Positions 1 through 9,990 of a DNA stretch of 64,000 nt are shown piece by piece. The DNA comes from Pithys albifrons albifrons (Eukaryota > Chordata > Aves > Passeriformes > Thamnophilidae): contig NC_092462.1 in NCBI RefSeq assembly GCF_047495875.1, forward strand, positions 35,782,523 to 35,846,522, read 5' to 3'. How positions within the stretch are numbered: position 1 is the first letter of the stretch; each line of letters begins with the position of its first letter. A program made the position numbers and the translations under genes. A model generated the notes under the pieces. It was given only the letters and a program-made list of their open reading frames with translations, was not told the origin of the DNA and searched no databases.

Positions 1-2440
1 CAATGCCTTATTTGAAGAAGTAACTAATTTATTACAAGTTTGTGCTTTAACTTAGGCCTAAGACAACATAAAAAGGAAGGTAATCTTTCATGTTTTACAA
101 TTCTATTCTTTCCTATTTTCATAATCACAACATATGTACGTAGTAAAAGACTTACCATATCCAGTAATAAGGAAAGAGGTATGTTTTTTTTTCTAACCCT
201 GAACCATAAAATGCACAGCAGAAATAAGACTACCAGACCTATTTTCACAACTAATGAGTTAACATGAATGAGTTAACAATGAGTGCTGCACTGCCCAATC
301 CTAATTTGTCAGTATTCTCCTAAGTACATTCACAATCCTTCACAAACAAGGAGGCTTCTTCCCCTCTTCTGTTCTTGTTGAAAAGAAATCCTTCTCCTTT
401 TCAAATAAAGTTACTGGCACTCCACTCTGGAAACATGAAAACCTTCCAAATATTTACAAGGTTATCACACACTGAAGTGCAAAGAGCTTGTGATGAATCG
501 ATTTTAAAACTGCCTTTGGCTTTCTTGGTTGTACAGCTCTGCTATCCAGAGCTGGGCAGAGATGCTCTGCTCACAACAGTCACATACAGTTGGTGGGGAG
601 TTTAGTTGAGGTGCAGTGTGGGGGCAGTGTTTGTTTCTAAGAAGCCTTAAACCTCCAAAACAGACAAGAGAATCATGAATGGTACGGAGACCTAGTATTT
701 GATCCATCTCCTTCCCAAACACAGAGGTTTTCACTAATGTTGAAAAACATATTCTTAAAGTATTTACAAAAGACTCATCTGGGAAGTCAACATGAGCTGC
801 GCAAACTTGCCACGTTGTAGAAGGCAATACATTTAATGGTCAATGCAAGAACACTTCACAGTAAAGCAGAGTAAAAGGGAGTATTACCAATGCAAACATC
901 CTCTTCTCACTGATTGGTTTAAGGCCTGTTACTTAAATTTTCTTCTGTCTTCTTTACCTTTGATAAGTGTATTAGCATGGTAGGATGGTAGTTAACACTC
1001 TGGTACAATGTGATTTATTACAAGAATCAACCAATCATATTATTTCATAACAATACTATGCCATAGTTGAGGAGTTTATTGATCATTTTAAATTTGAAAA
1101 TACAGATATCACTTAATTTCTATCTCTTTGAAAAGAAAAAGTAAAAGCAACTAATAAGCAAGTTAGATCCTAAATAACTCTTGAAGCAGCAAGTAAAATT
1201 TACTGTATACAACACAGTCTTTTTAATAACAAATGCAAGAGACACAGCTTACAAATATCAGTTATTATAATTAGTTACACTCTATGGAATGTTACTTCAC
1301 AGAATTTTAAAGAAATAAAAATTAAATTTTCTGAGAAGTCTGAAAAACTTTCAACTAGTGATACAGAAGACAGCTACAGTTATACACTATTTTTTCCAGC
1401 TGACTGTAATGACCACATAAAATAGACAAAGTGATTACAAATGACAAAGCCATTGTGTTTTGCTCTAGGATTAATAATACCACCAATATTTGGAAACAAG
1501 TCAGAAAGAGAATAAAAAATAATTCCTATATTTTGTTCTGCTCCACAGATTTACACCGCTATGAGTAATGAAGGTCCCGTAGATAAGAATTAGGATGTTC
1601 CAAGTAGGACAGTATAAATGTAATGTCATTACTCAATCACATTTTTTAAAAAGAATAATCTCTGTGTCATACAAACTGTGGCTTATACATATATATACAA
1701 AATTTTATCAAATGTCTAATGCAATCATCATAGGTAAGACCATTAGCACAAAGCATCATAAATATAACAAAATATGAATGAAGGTGATTTCCCTAACAGC
1801 ATCTACTGCAAAGGCTCAATTCCCAAGCATGAAGTAAACACACACATCAGCTAGAATCTCCCAGCACTGTGACACCACTGGCTACCACAGCAGGCTAACC
1901 AGGCAGCTTGGAAAACACATCAACCCAGAGAATTATTTTAGTGACAGATGTTACTAGTTGCAGCTACTAAGTAACTGGACTGCAGCAGCGCCAAGATTGG
2001 GTTAAAAACTTGTCCTCTCCAGGTACTTCCGGCAAAAGTAAACATATGCTTATATATAACTCAAAACATTTGACCTGCACTACACCTTAACAGAGTTGAT
2101 ATTTGACATATCAAGAATACGTTTTTCTACCCCCATCTTTAAGATAGAAAGTCTCCTATTTAAAAATTAGACCATTCTCAATTTTTGCACAAGAAAAAGA
2201 TGTGAGAACGTAGCCTCTAACATGTATCTAGCCTCCCACTGTTACATGTTAAGGCACAGTTCTTGCCTAGACCTATTTCATTATTTTCAACAGATTTGTC
2301 AGAATGAGCAAGACCTTTCAAGAGAATTGAAGAGTCACAGTTCTGCCTGCACAAAGTACTGAAAAGATCCTGGCTAATATTCTCATGTTAATAACACTTA
2401 TTGACAAAACTGGCATTTTAGATGATCGTTAAGAGAGCTA

Positions 2441-2466
2441 GGTTTGGGGTTTGGGGTTTGGGGTTT
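2441..2466 (+). repeat. TTTGGGG short tandem repeat
   Basis: Three GGGG runs separated by TTT, preceded by one GG run, lie inside the SPOCK3 intron. The unit resembles a ciliate-type telomere repeat rather than vertebrate TTAGGG, so it is most simply a small minisatellite. It could form a two-layer G-quadruplex. Confidence 0.7.
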
Positions 2467-4467
2467 TGTTTTTATAAATAAAAAAATTACATCCTATTAG
2501 GTTCTTGCTAGGGTTCCCTTTCTGAATGACCCTGTTCTTTCTCACTGCGATCTAAAACTCCTAAGAAATCGAGCCAATGAGCCAGAAGTCAGAGTCATTA
2601 TCTTTCACATTAATCAGTCCTGTCAGTTAAGTCTTAAGTTAAGCCTTTAAATACTTCTTTTCACACCAGAATTCCATCTTACCCTTACATCTGTAGAGTA
2701 TTTAAAGCCCTCAAAATATACCCTGCTCTGACCAGAGAATTAAATTACAATCACAGGTCTTGCATACTTTTATTTTGATTTTAACTCTGCAAGATAGTTA
2801 CCCTTACATATGTTTAACATGTTGTTGTCCCAGTCATTAACAGAAGGCCACATTTGAATCACTAATTAAACTGCTAATCACAATTTCAAACCCAACAAAT
2901 TACAGTCATACAAGTATATTTACTAAATAAATAAAAATGTAGGATGTTAATAAAACTTCATCATGTTTTATTTAAGGATGATAATTGACCAATGCTCCTT
3001 ACAAGTAAAATATTTTTCTACTGCATTCTTGTGCAGGTAAATTAACTTGTAATTTTAACTTTTTTACTCTTATATTTTATGAAATACTGAAAACTATCCC
3101 TGCTTTAAAGAGAGAGCCTTGTGACGTATCAATCATTCATAAATACTCCAGATCAAGTACCAATGACCAGGACATAAGCATTCTGCACAAGAAATAAAAG
3201 CATATTCCTCGCTGAAGTATCAGCCTTATAAAACTTAAATAGTGTAAAAATAAATAAGCCAGCATATTTGTAAATTGCCTTAGAAGAATCAGTATGCACT
3301 ACTTCCTCAAAGCAGTCACTTTTAAAACCCTTGAGGACACCTACTTGTCACAGAATAAATTATCTGGCTAATATCCAATATTACAGTACATGTCTGCGGG
3401 CACCCAGGAGACAGGCATTAGAGAGCACTTAGCTTCCTCAGCTTTGCAGGGTAGTCCTTACATAAATTACTTTGCCCAACTATAAAACCTAACTGATGTA
3501 CTTATTTTGAAGTTTTCCAGCAGTAACCTTTAATCCTAAAACATTTACGTAGCACCACATGTTGGTTTACAGTCACTAAAGCACAGCACACTGCAAAGCT
3601 ATTTTTCACATAAAACGTAAGTTCTTTTAAGATATTCAAGGGAAACAAAAACATGTGACTACTAATGGAGTGTTTCCAAACACTAAAATTATGCTGTTTA
3701 ATAACAACTATTGAGAAAATAAATTCTCCCACAACTCTAACAGTAGCTCTTCTTTCCTAGTTGCTTAACATTAATAGCCAAGTTTGCACCCCACATGCAG
3801 GACAGATAAAATCTAGAAAACATATGCATCACAAGTCATCCCAGGGCTCAGAAAAATAAGAGACTTCTTGGAGACAGTTACTTCAGTTCACCATAGCAAA
3901 CAAACCACAGCAACCAGCAGCACAAGAAACCTGTTGCCTCTTAAGCTGCAAACCGAATCAACGCTTTACTCCAAATCAAAGAATTCCAGGAGGCAAAACA
4001 GTAAAGAGAAAATTATTTTGCATGGTTGGAATTCAGATTTTTAAAAGCGCCACCAAAGGACGCAGGATACTGGATGATCAAAGAAAATCCTTTCCACTGA
4101 AAAAAAAACCGTGAAAGGACTTGTGAATATTGATTGTGTTTCACTGAACTTGCAGCAAACAGAGACCGAATCAGGCGCCCAGGCGAAGCACCCTGGAGGA
4201 CAGAGGCACCTTACAGCGGCAGGTTTCGTAACCGATTGATCCGGGTCAGGCTGGGGCTGGTGCTCAGGGGCTCCGAGCAAGGCGCTCCGGGCGCTCCGCG
4301 CACACGCTCCCAGCCTGATCCCGCAGCTCCCGCACACGGGCCGCGCCCCCCGCACACCGCCGGCCGTGAGCGCTGCCCCGCTGCCCTCGCCTGTCCTGCC
4401 GGCACTTTGACAGCGGCACGGCGAGGCGCGGCAGTGACGCCCGGCACCCGCTCCAGGTGCCCGGGCA

Positions 4468-4497
4468 GGAGGGAGGGAGAGAGGGAGGGAGGGAGAC
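4468..4497 (+). repeat. GGGAGGG purine tract (G-quadruplex candidate)
   Basis: Five GGG runs separated by one to five bases lie on the plus strand, which is the template strand of SPOCK3. The tract is about 480 bases inside intron 2. It meets the usual G-quadruplex pattern of four or more GGG runs with short loops. Any effect on transcription is inference. Confidence 0.75.
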
Positions 4498-4980
4498 AGG
4501 GGTGTTCTGCCCCGGCCAGCACTGGCGGAGCGGCAGCGCGAACCCGAGCCCGAGCCCCTGCCCCCGGCCCGGCCCTGCGCCCCCACCGCATCCCGGCCCG
4601 CAGCCCCCGCCGCGGGGAGGGAAACGGGGAGGAGGGAGGACAAACGCGACTCCCTCGTCGCCGCCTGGAGACCCGCAGGGCGGGAAGCGGCTCCCGCGGC
4701 CCGGCCCCCGGGCCCCGAAGGTGCGGGCTGTGCGCTCCGCACGGCCCGGGGCACACCGGGCGGTCCGCGCCGCTCAGCGGCGGCAGCGCACCGGGAACTG
4801 CCCGGCGGGACCTCCCTCCTTCTCGCCGAGGCGCCGCCGGGAATTAAATAAGGATTGGGATCCGGGGAAAAGGAGGGAAGTTGAGGCTGCATCCCAGCGC
4901 TCGCTGCCCAAGGGATGCTCTCCACGAACGGCGCCAGTGGGCGCGGGCCGGGCGCGGCAGGGTGGAAGGGCTGAACTTAC

Positions 4981-5154
4981 GTCTCGGAATTTGTTCCACT
5001 GCCCAACCTCCTTGTCGTACTGGGAGATGGTCGTGAGCCATTGTTTATCGTCCAAAAAATTACCGCTGTCCGGTCTGCCCCCGGCCGCCGCCGCCGCCGC
5101 CGGGCCGCACCAGGCAGCCGCGCACACGCACACCAGGGCCGCCGCCGGGAGCAT
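4981..5154 (-). CDS. SPOCK3: SPOCK3 (testican-3), first coding exon, partial gene
   Basis: This exon encodes 58 residues, beginning MLPAAALVCVCAAAWCGP, then a six-alanine run and GG, and ending with the SPOCK-family block NFLDDKQWLTTISQYDKEVG followed by QWNKFRD. The last block is the characteristic N-terminus of testicans and matches testican-3 better than testican-1 as I recall those families. Testican-3 is a secreted, largely brain-expressed proteoglycan with Kazal-like, calcium-binding SPARC-type and thyroglobulin type-1 domains; it is reported to restrain membrane-type metalloproteinase activation. Only the signal peptide (h-region about residues 4-16, cleavage probably near residues 20-26) and the first part of the mature N-terminal domain are here. 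The exon starts at the ATG itself, directly after a pyrimidine-rich CAG acceptor, and ends at GAC before a perfect GTAAGT donor (phase 0). The only extension of the frame upstream has GTG, not ATG, and lies in intron. The remaining exons are beyond the left edge. The identification is confident; the choice of SPOCK3 over a paralogue is slightly less so. Confidence 0.93.
5082..5102 (-). repeat. SPOCK3: GCC trinucleotide run encoding polyalanine
   Basis: A run of GCC/GCG codons gives six consecutive alanines (residues 19-24) at the end of the signal peptide. Trinucleotide runs like this often vary in length between and within species. The run sits where signal peptidase would be expected to cut. 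Confidence 0.85.
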
Positions 5155-5290
5155 CTGGGCGAGAGGAGACACAGGCACGGGTTACGCACCGCGGAGCCGA
5201 GCCCCGGCCGGGCGCTGCCGGCGGGGGACGGGACAGCCGCCCGCACCTGGAGCGGGAAGGGGGTAAAGGGGAGGCTGCCCGGCCCCTCAC
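5155..5290 (-). other. SPOCK3: SPOCK3 short intron 1 (inferred)
   Basis: On the minus strand an AAG|GTGAGG donor lies at 5291/5290, and a pyrimidine-rich acceptor (TCTCCTCTCGCCCAG) lies at 5155-5169, immediately before the ATG. Together they define a 136-base GC-rich intron inside the CpG island. No transcript is available here; the call rests on the two splice-site matches and on the protein homology starting exactly at the acceptor. Confidence 0.65.
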
Positions 5291-5440
5291 CTTGCTGCGC
5301 GCCCCGCACCCGCTGGTCGCCGCGGCCGGAAAGGCGGCCCCGCGCCCGCGCCCGCTCTCTCCCCGCACGCGCCGCCGTCTGCGGCCGCCTGTCCGTCCCC
5401 CGATCCCGATCCCAATCCCGCTCCCGCGCCGCGCGCGCCG
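5291..5440 (-). other. SPOCK3: SPOCK3 5' untranslated exon 1 (inferred, 5' end approximate)
   Basis: The 3' end is set by the AAG|GTGAGG donor at 5291. The transcription start is not visible directly; I place it just downstream (minus-strand sense) of the GC-box cluster at 5443-5478. The exon has no ATG that could start the testican frame, so the 5' UTR would lie entirely in exon 1. Alternative starts within the island are likely. Confidence 0.5.
5397..5425 (-). promoter_or_regulatory. SPOCK3: G-run tract with inverted CCAAT, SPOCK3 promoter/exon 1
   Basis: On the minus (coding) strand five successive G runs of three or more bases are separated by three-base loops, a canonical G-quadruplex pattern. 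The plus strand reads CCAAT at 5412-5416, giving an inverted CCAAT box for minus-strand transcription. It lies near the expected start site, so it could act as promoter element or as 5' UTR structure. Confidence 0.6.
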
Positions 5441-5442
5441 CC

Positions 5443-5478
5443 CGCCCCTCGCCCCGCCCCCGCCCCGCGCGCCCCCGC
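5443..5478 (-). promoter_or_regulatory. SPOCK3: GC-box (Sp1-type) cluster, SPOCK3 core promoter
   Basis: Several overlapping CCCCGCCC / CGCCCC motifs (GGGGCGGGG on the minus strand) lie 150-190 bases upstream of the inferred exon 1 donor. There is no TATA box nearby. This is typical of a CpG-island promoter with dispersed initiation. Transcription-factor occupancy is inference. Confidence 0.6.
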
Positions 5479-5815
5479 CGCCGCACCGGGACGGGCGCGT
5501 TCCCGCCGAGCCCCGTCCGGAGCGGAGCATCCCGGGCAGGCGGGAGGGCAGCGGGCCCCCTGCACGGCCCAAGACTCGTCGCGCCCCTCCCGCCCCCGCA
5601 GGAGCCGCCCTATGCCGCCGGCTCCTCCAGGTGGGGGTGGAAACCGCTGGAACTTCTCCCCAGCTTCGTTGGCACCGCGTACCCGGAGTTAGTTCTGCGG
5701 AAATCCTTAGGCGGACGCGGATCTTTCAAAACTCACGGTCCTGTCAAGATAGAACTTCTCGCGCCTGCGGGAGACAAGCTCGCAGCTCGTCTCTGAGCGC
5801 TGCTGGAGGCGCGTT

Positions 5816-6149
5816 ATGATGCCGCCTGCCCGTGTTATCCCCTTTTGTAACGATCGTGTACTCTTCCCTCCTTCTGGCTTTTGTCTTCTAAACAGCAACT
5901 GTATCTTAACTCAAAGCCTTCAATAACATCTGGTTGCTTTCTCGAATTAGTTAAATTTAATTTAGAAATGAGCAAGGTGCATAAATAGTTCAATTACCTT
6001 TCCAGCGTAGCTGACTCCATATTTAATTTTTAATTCCATCTGTCATCCTGTTGACCTAATTCATCTAATTTTATTATGTTAGCTTTATTCCCTAGACTTG
6101 AGTAACACTCTGGTTTTTAGGTTTGTGTTAGCTGCGTATATTAAAGTTT
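5816..6149. other. Gene-less flank upstream of SPOCK3
   Basis: Composition falls back to AT-rich immediately outside the CpG island. I see no exon, repeat or motif I can support in this stretch. Confidence 0.6.
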
Positions 6150-6905
6150 CGGTAGAGGGAGTGGGACGGGGGACTGCAGGGTGGGAAGAGGTTCCAGGGC
6201 TGTCCCAGGTTGGGAACAGCGGGTTCCTACCAGCTCCACAGGGGAGACACAGCGGGCCACAGCCAAGCGCTTCAGCAGAGCTAGTGGTGCCTCTGTGAAA
6301 GCATAGCTAAGAAAATGCTCCGTTGGAGAGAGGAGGTGGGAACAGGAACCGCAAGAAACAACAGAACACCAAGGTCACAGAGAGAGGAGGTGGTGCTCTC
6401 CGTGACAGAGCATTGCAGACCCTGGATGACCCATGCCAAAGCAAATAGGTACACCCAAAGCAACTGTGGGAAGCCCGCACCAGAGCACATTTTCCTGAAG
6501 GACTGCAGCCCATGGAAAAGCCATGCCAGAGCAGTGGAAAAGCATGAGAAGGAAGGAGCAGTTGAAGAGAAACTATAAAATACTGACTGTATGCTCCCTC
6601 AATTCCCCATGTGCTGGTCAGGCACAGGAGTCTGGAGCCTGGGGAAAGGGTGGGGAAAAGATGTTTTAATGTGCATCTTCTTGTTTCCTGCTGCTCAAAT
6701 TAGCTATTACATTTTAATTGGCAAGAAATTAACCTCCAAGTCAAGTTTGTTTGGTCAGCAACAATAATTGGTAAACAGTATCCCTGCTTATATGTTAACT
6801 CATGAGCTTTCTCATTCCAGTTTTTCCTATACTTGACTTAAAAGGGAGAGGCCTGTGAGCAGCTGGGTGATCGTTTGGCTTTTAGCCAAAACTAACCCAG
6901 GCGAG
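6150..6905. mobile_element. Old avian ERV LTR-type repeat, eroded
   Basis: The stretch is GC-richer than its flanks and carries phrases I recognise from a common bird ERV LTR repeat: GAGCTAGTGGTGCCTCTGTG, GGTGGGAACAGGAACC, ACCAAGGTCACAGAG, a GAAGGACTGCAGCCCATGG unit, and a 3' part resembling GTAATTGGT...CTCATGAGC and the final CCAA..AACCCA. Internal deletions are evident and both ends are blurred. An 88-residue frame inside (6315-6578) is repeat-derived. I cannot name the Repbase family with certainty, and the orientation is left open. Confidence 0.78.
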
Positions 6906-9370
6906 GTGGCCAAGTATGTTTAGAGAACACAACACTCCTAGTGTAGTAGCTGGAAGTGTTTTCTGTGACAAAAAATGAGTTACTTTCAGACTTGGAATCA
7001 GAGTCAAGTACATCAAGAGATTCTCAGATCTGATAACCAGAAAAATGCTACTTCATGCAAAAAGAGATGTGATTATGAGATAGTGACTGATTTTAGAAAG
7101 TTTTGATTTTGGTCATAAAATAAAACTACAGAAAAACAGTAAAAAAAATTAATTAAATTCACTAACTTGCATCATACACTACATAATAGATGCCATTTTG
7201 TTCCTAAACCTGTATCACTAAAATCAATGAAAATCCTGTCACCAGTCTGACAAATATAGAGTATGATTGCCAGATTAGGATTTATGTGCCTGACTCTGAA
7301 AATACTACCTATCTAGAATGACATTATATTCTGTAATAAATGAATCATAAAATACAAAGCAGAGTGGTAGAGGGACTGCACAGAGGCTAAATAATAATCA
7401 ATAAAGCAGTCATGTTATTCTCAGGGTGGGTTATAGAGTCAGTCCTTTATGCAATCAGTCTCTGACAATCCAGTTTGTATTTGTCAGTCTTAATGTTAAT
7501 TTCCTCCAAATTGCTTTACCCTTTAGCAAAGAAGAAATTTCTCTATAAAGTAAATGTTTTTGTTTTGTTTTGTTTTGTTTTTAAATAATTACTTATGTAA
7601 ACTTTTTAACAGCATCCCAATCCTCGAATTTGTATTTTCACTTACTCAGCAATCAATTTATTTAGGTTTTGCTCCATCTGTGTTTGACATTTTCATCTAG
7701 ACAATATTAGTGCTTTTAACTAATGGTGCATCTTTCCATACTTAGAGAAGAGGAATAAAAATGTCTAGGATTTGTATTCAGTGAAAATCCTTTGAAAAGG
7801 GAGCTTTGGTATGGTTTGGGTTTCACAAAAGTTTCACTGCAATTTGTCTAAAAAGTGATCTTCAACACCTATGACTGCAGTTTCTACTGACAACACATGC
7901 TAATGATCAATTATATGTAATTTTGCCTGAACCAAGCTATTTGAAGCCTTTAATAATTCTAAATGTATTCCTTATAATTTTAAGCACTCTGATCTCCACA
8001 TAATTGGTTTAAGAGCCTCATTCTGATCAAGGACTTTACACAAGTTGGTAATTCCATTTATTCAAGCACACAAAAAAATGATACTTGATTGAAATGGCAT
8101 TTTAAAGATACAAAACTGAAAAGTTTTCTTTTTTTTTCCTAGATAATTTCACTTCTCTTTAAAGATTAAACTTATGTATCTTGAGAAATATTCTTTCTTT
8201 TATTTTAAATGTACATACATTTCTCACAGAAAATATATCTATATTGTAACATACTGATGTCCCTAACAACAGCATCTTTAAGAAGTGACAGGGAATCTGT
8301 TACCGTAGCAGAGATGAGCCAATAATACTAATGGTAACAGGTACATAATTTTAAACTGAGAGTTTTGAAACTGCCTTTTCATCACTGTCCAGTCAAGAAA
8401 CACAGACGTTATTACTTAAAAAAAAAATTCTCCTGGATTTGAAAATAAGAGCTATTTTGTAAGTTTTTGGTAATATAAATGTTTCAAATATTAAGATTTA
8501 CTAATTTAGAATCATAAATATTCATGTTGCTTTACTTCTGACTAGCTCATGGAGCCTACATGGAGGAAGCAATGAAGGTGGTGTAGCTGGTAGTATAAGT
8601 TACAAGATTGGTGTAAGCAATATGGATGTTTTACAAGAAAAGGCATGGAGACATGAAAAAAGAGGAAATATACATTTAAATGTGTATTTTTTGTACACAT
8701 CTGTATGTTATGTGAAAGTGTTGGAATTATGTAACATATACACAAAGGGATATATTGAAAGAAAACTTTGTATAGGTTAATGGTGAAACAGAAGGGATAT
8801 GATGAGAAGTTACTAGGAAATAGAAATAAGTTTATACCCTGAACATTGTGTCTGCAAAACTGCATTACTCCCTGTAAATGAAGAATGTGTTCACTTAAGA
8901 CATTAAAGCATGGAGTTAAGTTCATTCAAATATAGTAACACAGCCCTTGCAGTTAAAATAGTTTTAAAAAATTACATTGAAGAGAATCCCATGGGAACAT
9001 CTAGCTATCCATTGCCCACAAGCAAAACCAGATATACCTTGTCACTGCTGGCAGATGTTGATCTAAATCTATTTTTAGACCACAGAGTCACAATCAGTGA
9101 GGTCTGTCAGTGATAGAACCCCCACACTAATCTATGTCAGTGAGTTTGACTAGTCTAACTTCAGTAGAGGTTTCCAATACCTGAAACAAGATGATTTTGC
9201 TTCAATTTAAGATTATAACTTATTGTAAATCCTATTCACCTAATGCATGAAGAGCATATTACTCTCTTCCTCTGTTCAGCAGTTTTTTCTGCATTGGAAA
9301 CTATTGTAACACCACTCTGTATTTCCTCCCTGAGATATGTTTACTACCATATTTTTATCCTGTTCTTTTC
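6906..9370. other. Gene-less AT-rich stretch
   Basis: This is AT-rich intergenic DNA with a short TTTTG run at 7556-7581 and T/A homopolymers. A 127-codon minus frame at 8542-8925 is rich in F, Y, H and C codons and lacks splice or family support. Nothing else can be named. Confidence 0.6.
7556..7581 (+). repeat. TTTTG short tandem repeat
   Basis: About five TTTTG units in AT-rich DNA. It is a simple sequence with no sign of being a retroposon tail, since no element adjoins it. Confidence 0.8.
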
Positions 9371-9990
9371 ATCTTTGTCCTGGGTTGAGCTGGCAAAATG
9401 CCAACTGTCCAGGACAGAGTGAAGAGGGTTCCTCCTCCCCCCAACCAGCTAAGGGGAAAAGAAGAGGGAGAAGAAGAAAAAAACCCTCAAAACCAGGTTT
9501 ATGCTGAAACTAACTACAAGTATTTATACAGAAAAGTGAAAATTAAGAGGAAACTACAATATAACACACACTTACACAAGTTATGTATAACAAGAAATAA
9601 TTTCCCACTTCCCAATAAACACAAATTCTACCATTTTAACTACAAATCATTCTAAAGAAGTCAATTCTTCAGAGACAGACAAGCAGAGAGAAAAGCTAAG
9701 AACAAACATTTTACTCTCCTAAGATAACATGATGGTAAGCTGGTGCTCTGGGCTTGGGCCTCCCCATCCCTCCTGGGACGACAGCTGTGAAGTAACTGAC
9801 TAAGCCACATCCACACACTGGATTTTACCCCCTTTGAGATGATGTTGTATGGTATGGAATACGATATTATTGGCTAGAAGAAGTCAGCTGTTAGCTAGCT
9901 CAGCCCAGCTTAAATCAGCTGACAATCCTAGGCCTAGCTGAACTTTAAAACCTAAATTTAGGCCCATCTGGCCAAACTCATAACAATCTT
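9371..9990. mobile_element. Solo LTR, family A copy 1, with ATCTT target duplications
   Basis: A 610-bp element at 9376-9985 begins TGTCCTGGGTTGAG, ends CTCATAACA, and is flanked by identical ATCTT pentamers (9371-9375 and 9986-9990). TG...CA ends with a 5-bp duplication are the mark of an LTR; 5 bp fits ERVL-class integration. No internal retroviral sequence adjoins it, so it is a solo LTR left by recombination. Orientation is uncertain. The minus strand has a TATAAATA box and an upstream CCAAT box, which I favour, although an AATAAA is also present on the plus strand at 9614-9619. Related copies lie at 32033 and 42551. Confidence 0.88.

Larger units (their letters stand above)
1..4974 (-). 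other. SPOCK3: SPOCK3 first large intron (5' part)
   Basis: This is intron, because the GTAAGT donor of the ATG-bearing SPOCK3 exon lies just to its right and no further SPOCK3-like coding sequence is visible to the left edge. Most of it is AT-rich, with short scattered frames and no exon I can support. Its right-hand ~800 bases belong to the CpG island. A (TTTGGGG)-type run lies at 2441-2466 and a GGGAGGG-type run at 4468-4497. I see no transposable element I can name here. Confidence 0.8.
4160..5815. promoter_or_regulatory. SPOCK3: CpG island over the SPOCK3 5' end
   Basis: Base composition changes abruptly from AT-rich flanks to very GC-rich DNA with abundant CpG, densest at about 4240-5600. 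The island spans the inferred promoter, exon 1, the short intron 1, the ATG-bearing exon and the first ~800 bases of intron 2. Several long frames on both strands here come from stop-codon depletion in GC-rich DNA, not from genes. Edges are estimated by eye. Confidence 0.93.

Noticed and set aside
5155..5178. Eight-residue N-terminal extension of the SPOCK3 frame
   Set aside because: The upstream start codon would be GTG, and the stretch is a pyrimidine-rich splice acceptor. The first ATG is at 5154-5152.
4041..5819. Several long frames (up to 294 codons) on both strands across the CpG island
   Set aside because: GC-rich DNA lacks stop codons, and these frames overlap each other in all phases. 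Their predicted proteins are low-complexity A/G/P/R. Only the short SPOCK3 exon has homology and proper splice sites.
6315..6578. 88-codon plus-strand frame
   Set aside because: It lies wholly inside an eroded ERV LTR-type repeat and matches repeat phrases, not a protein family.
8542..8925. 127-codon minus-strand frame
   Set aside because: AT-rich composition giving F/Y/H/C/L-rich protein, with no splice sites, no family and no supporting neighbours.
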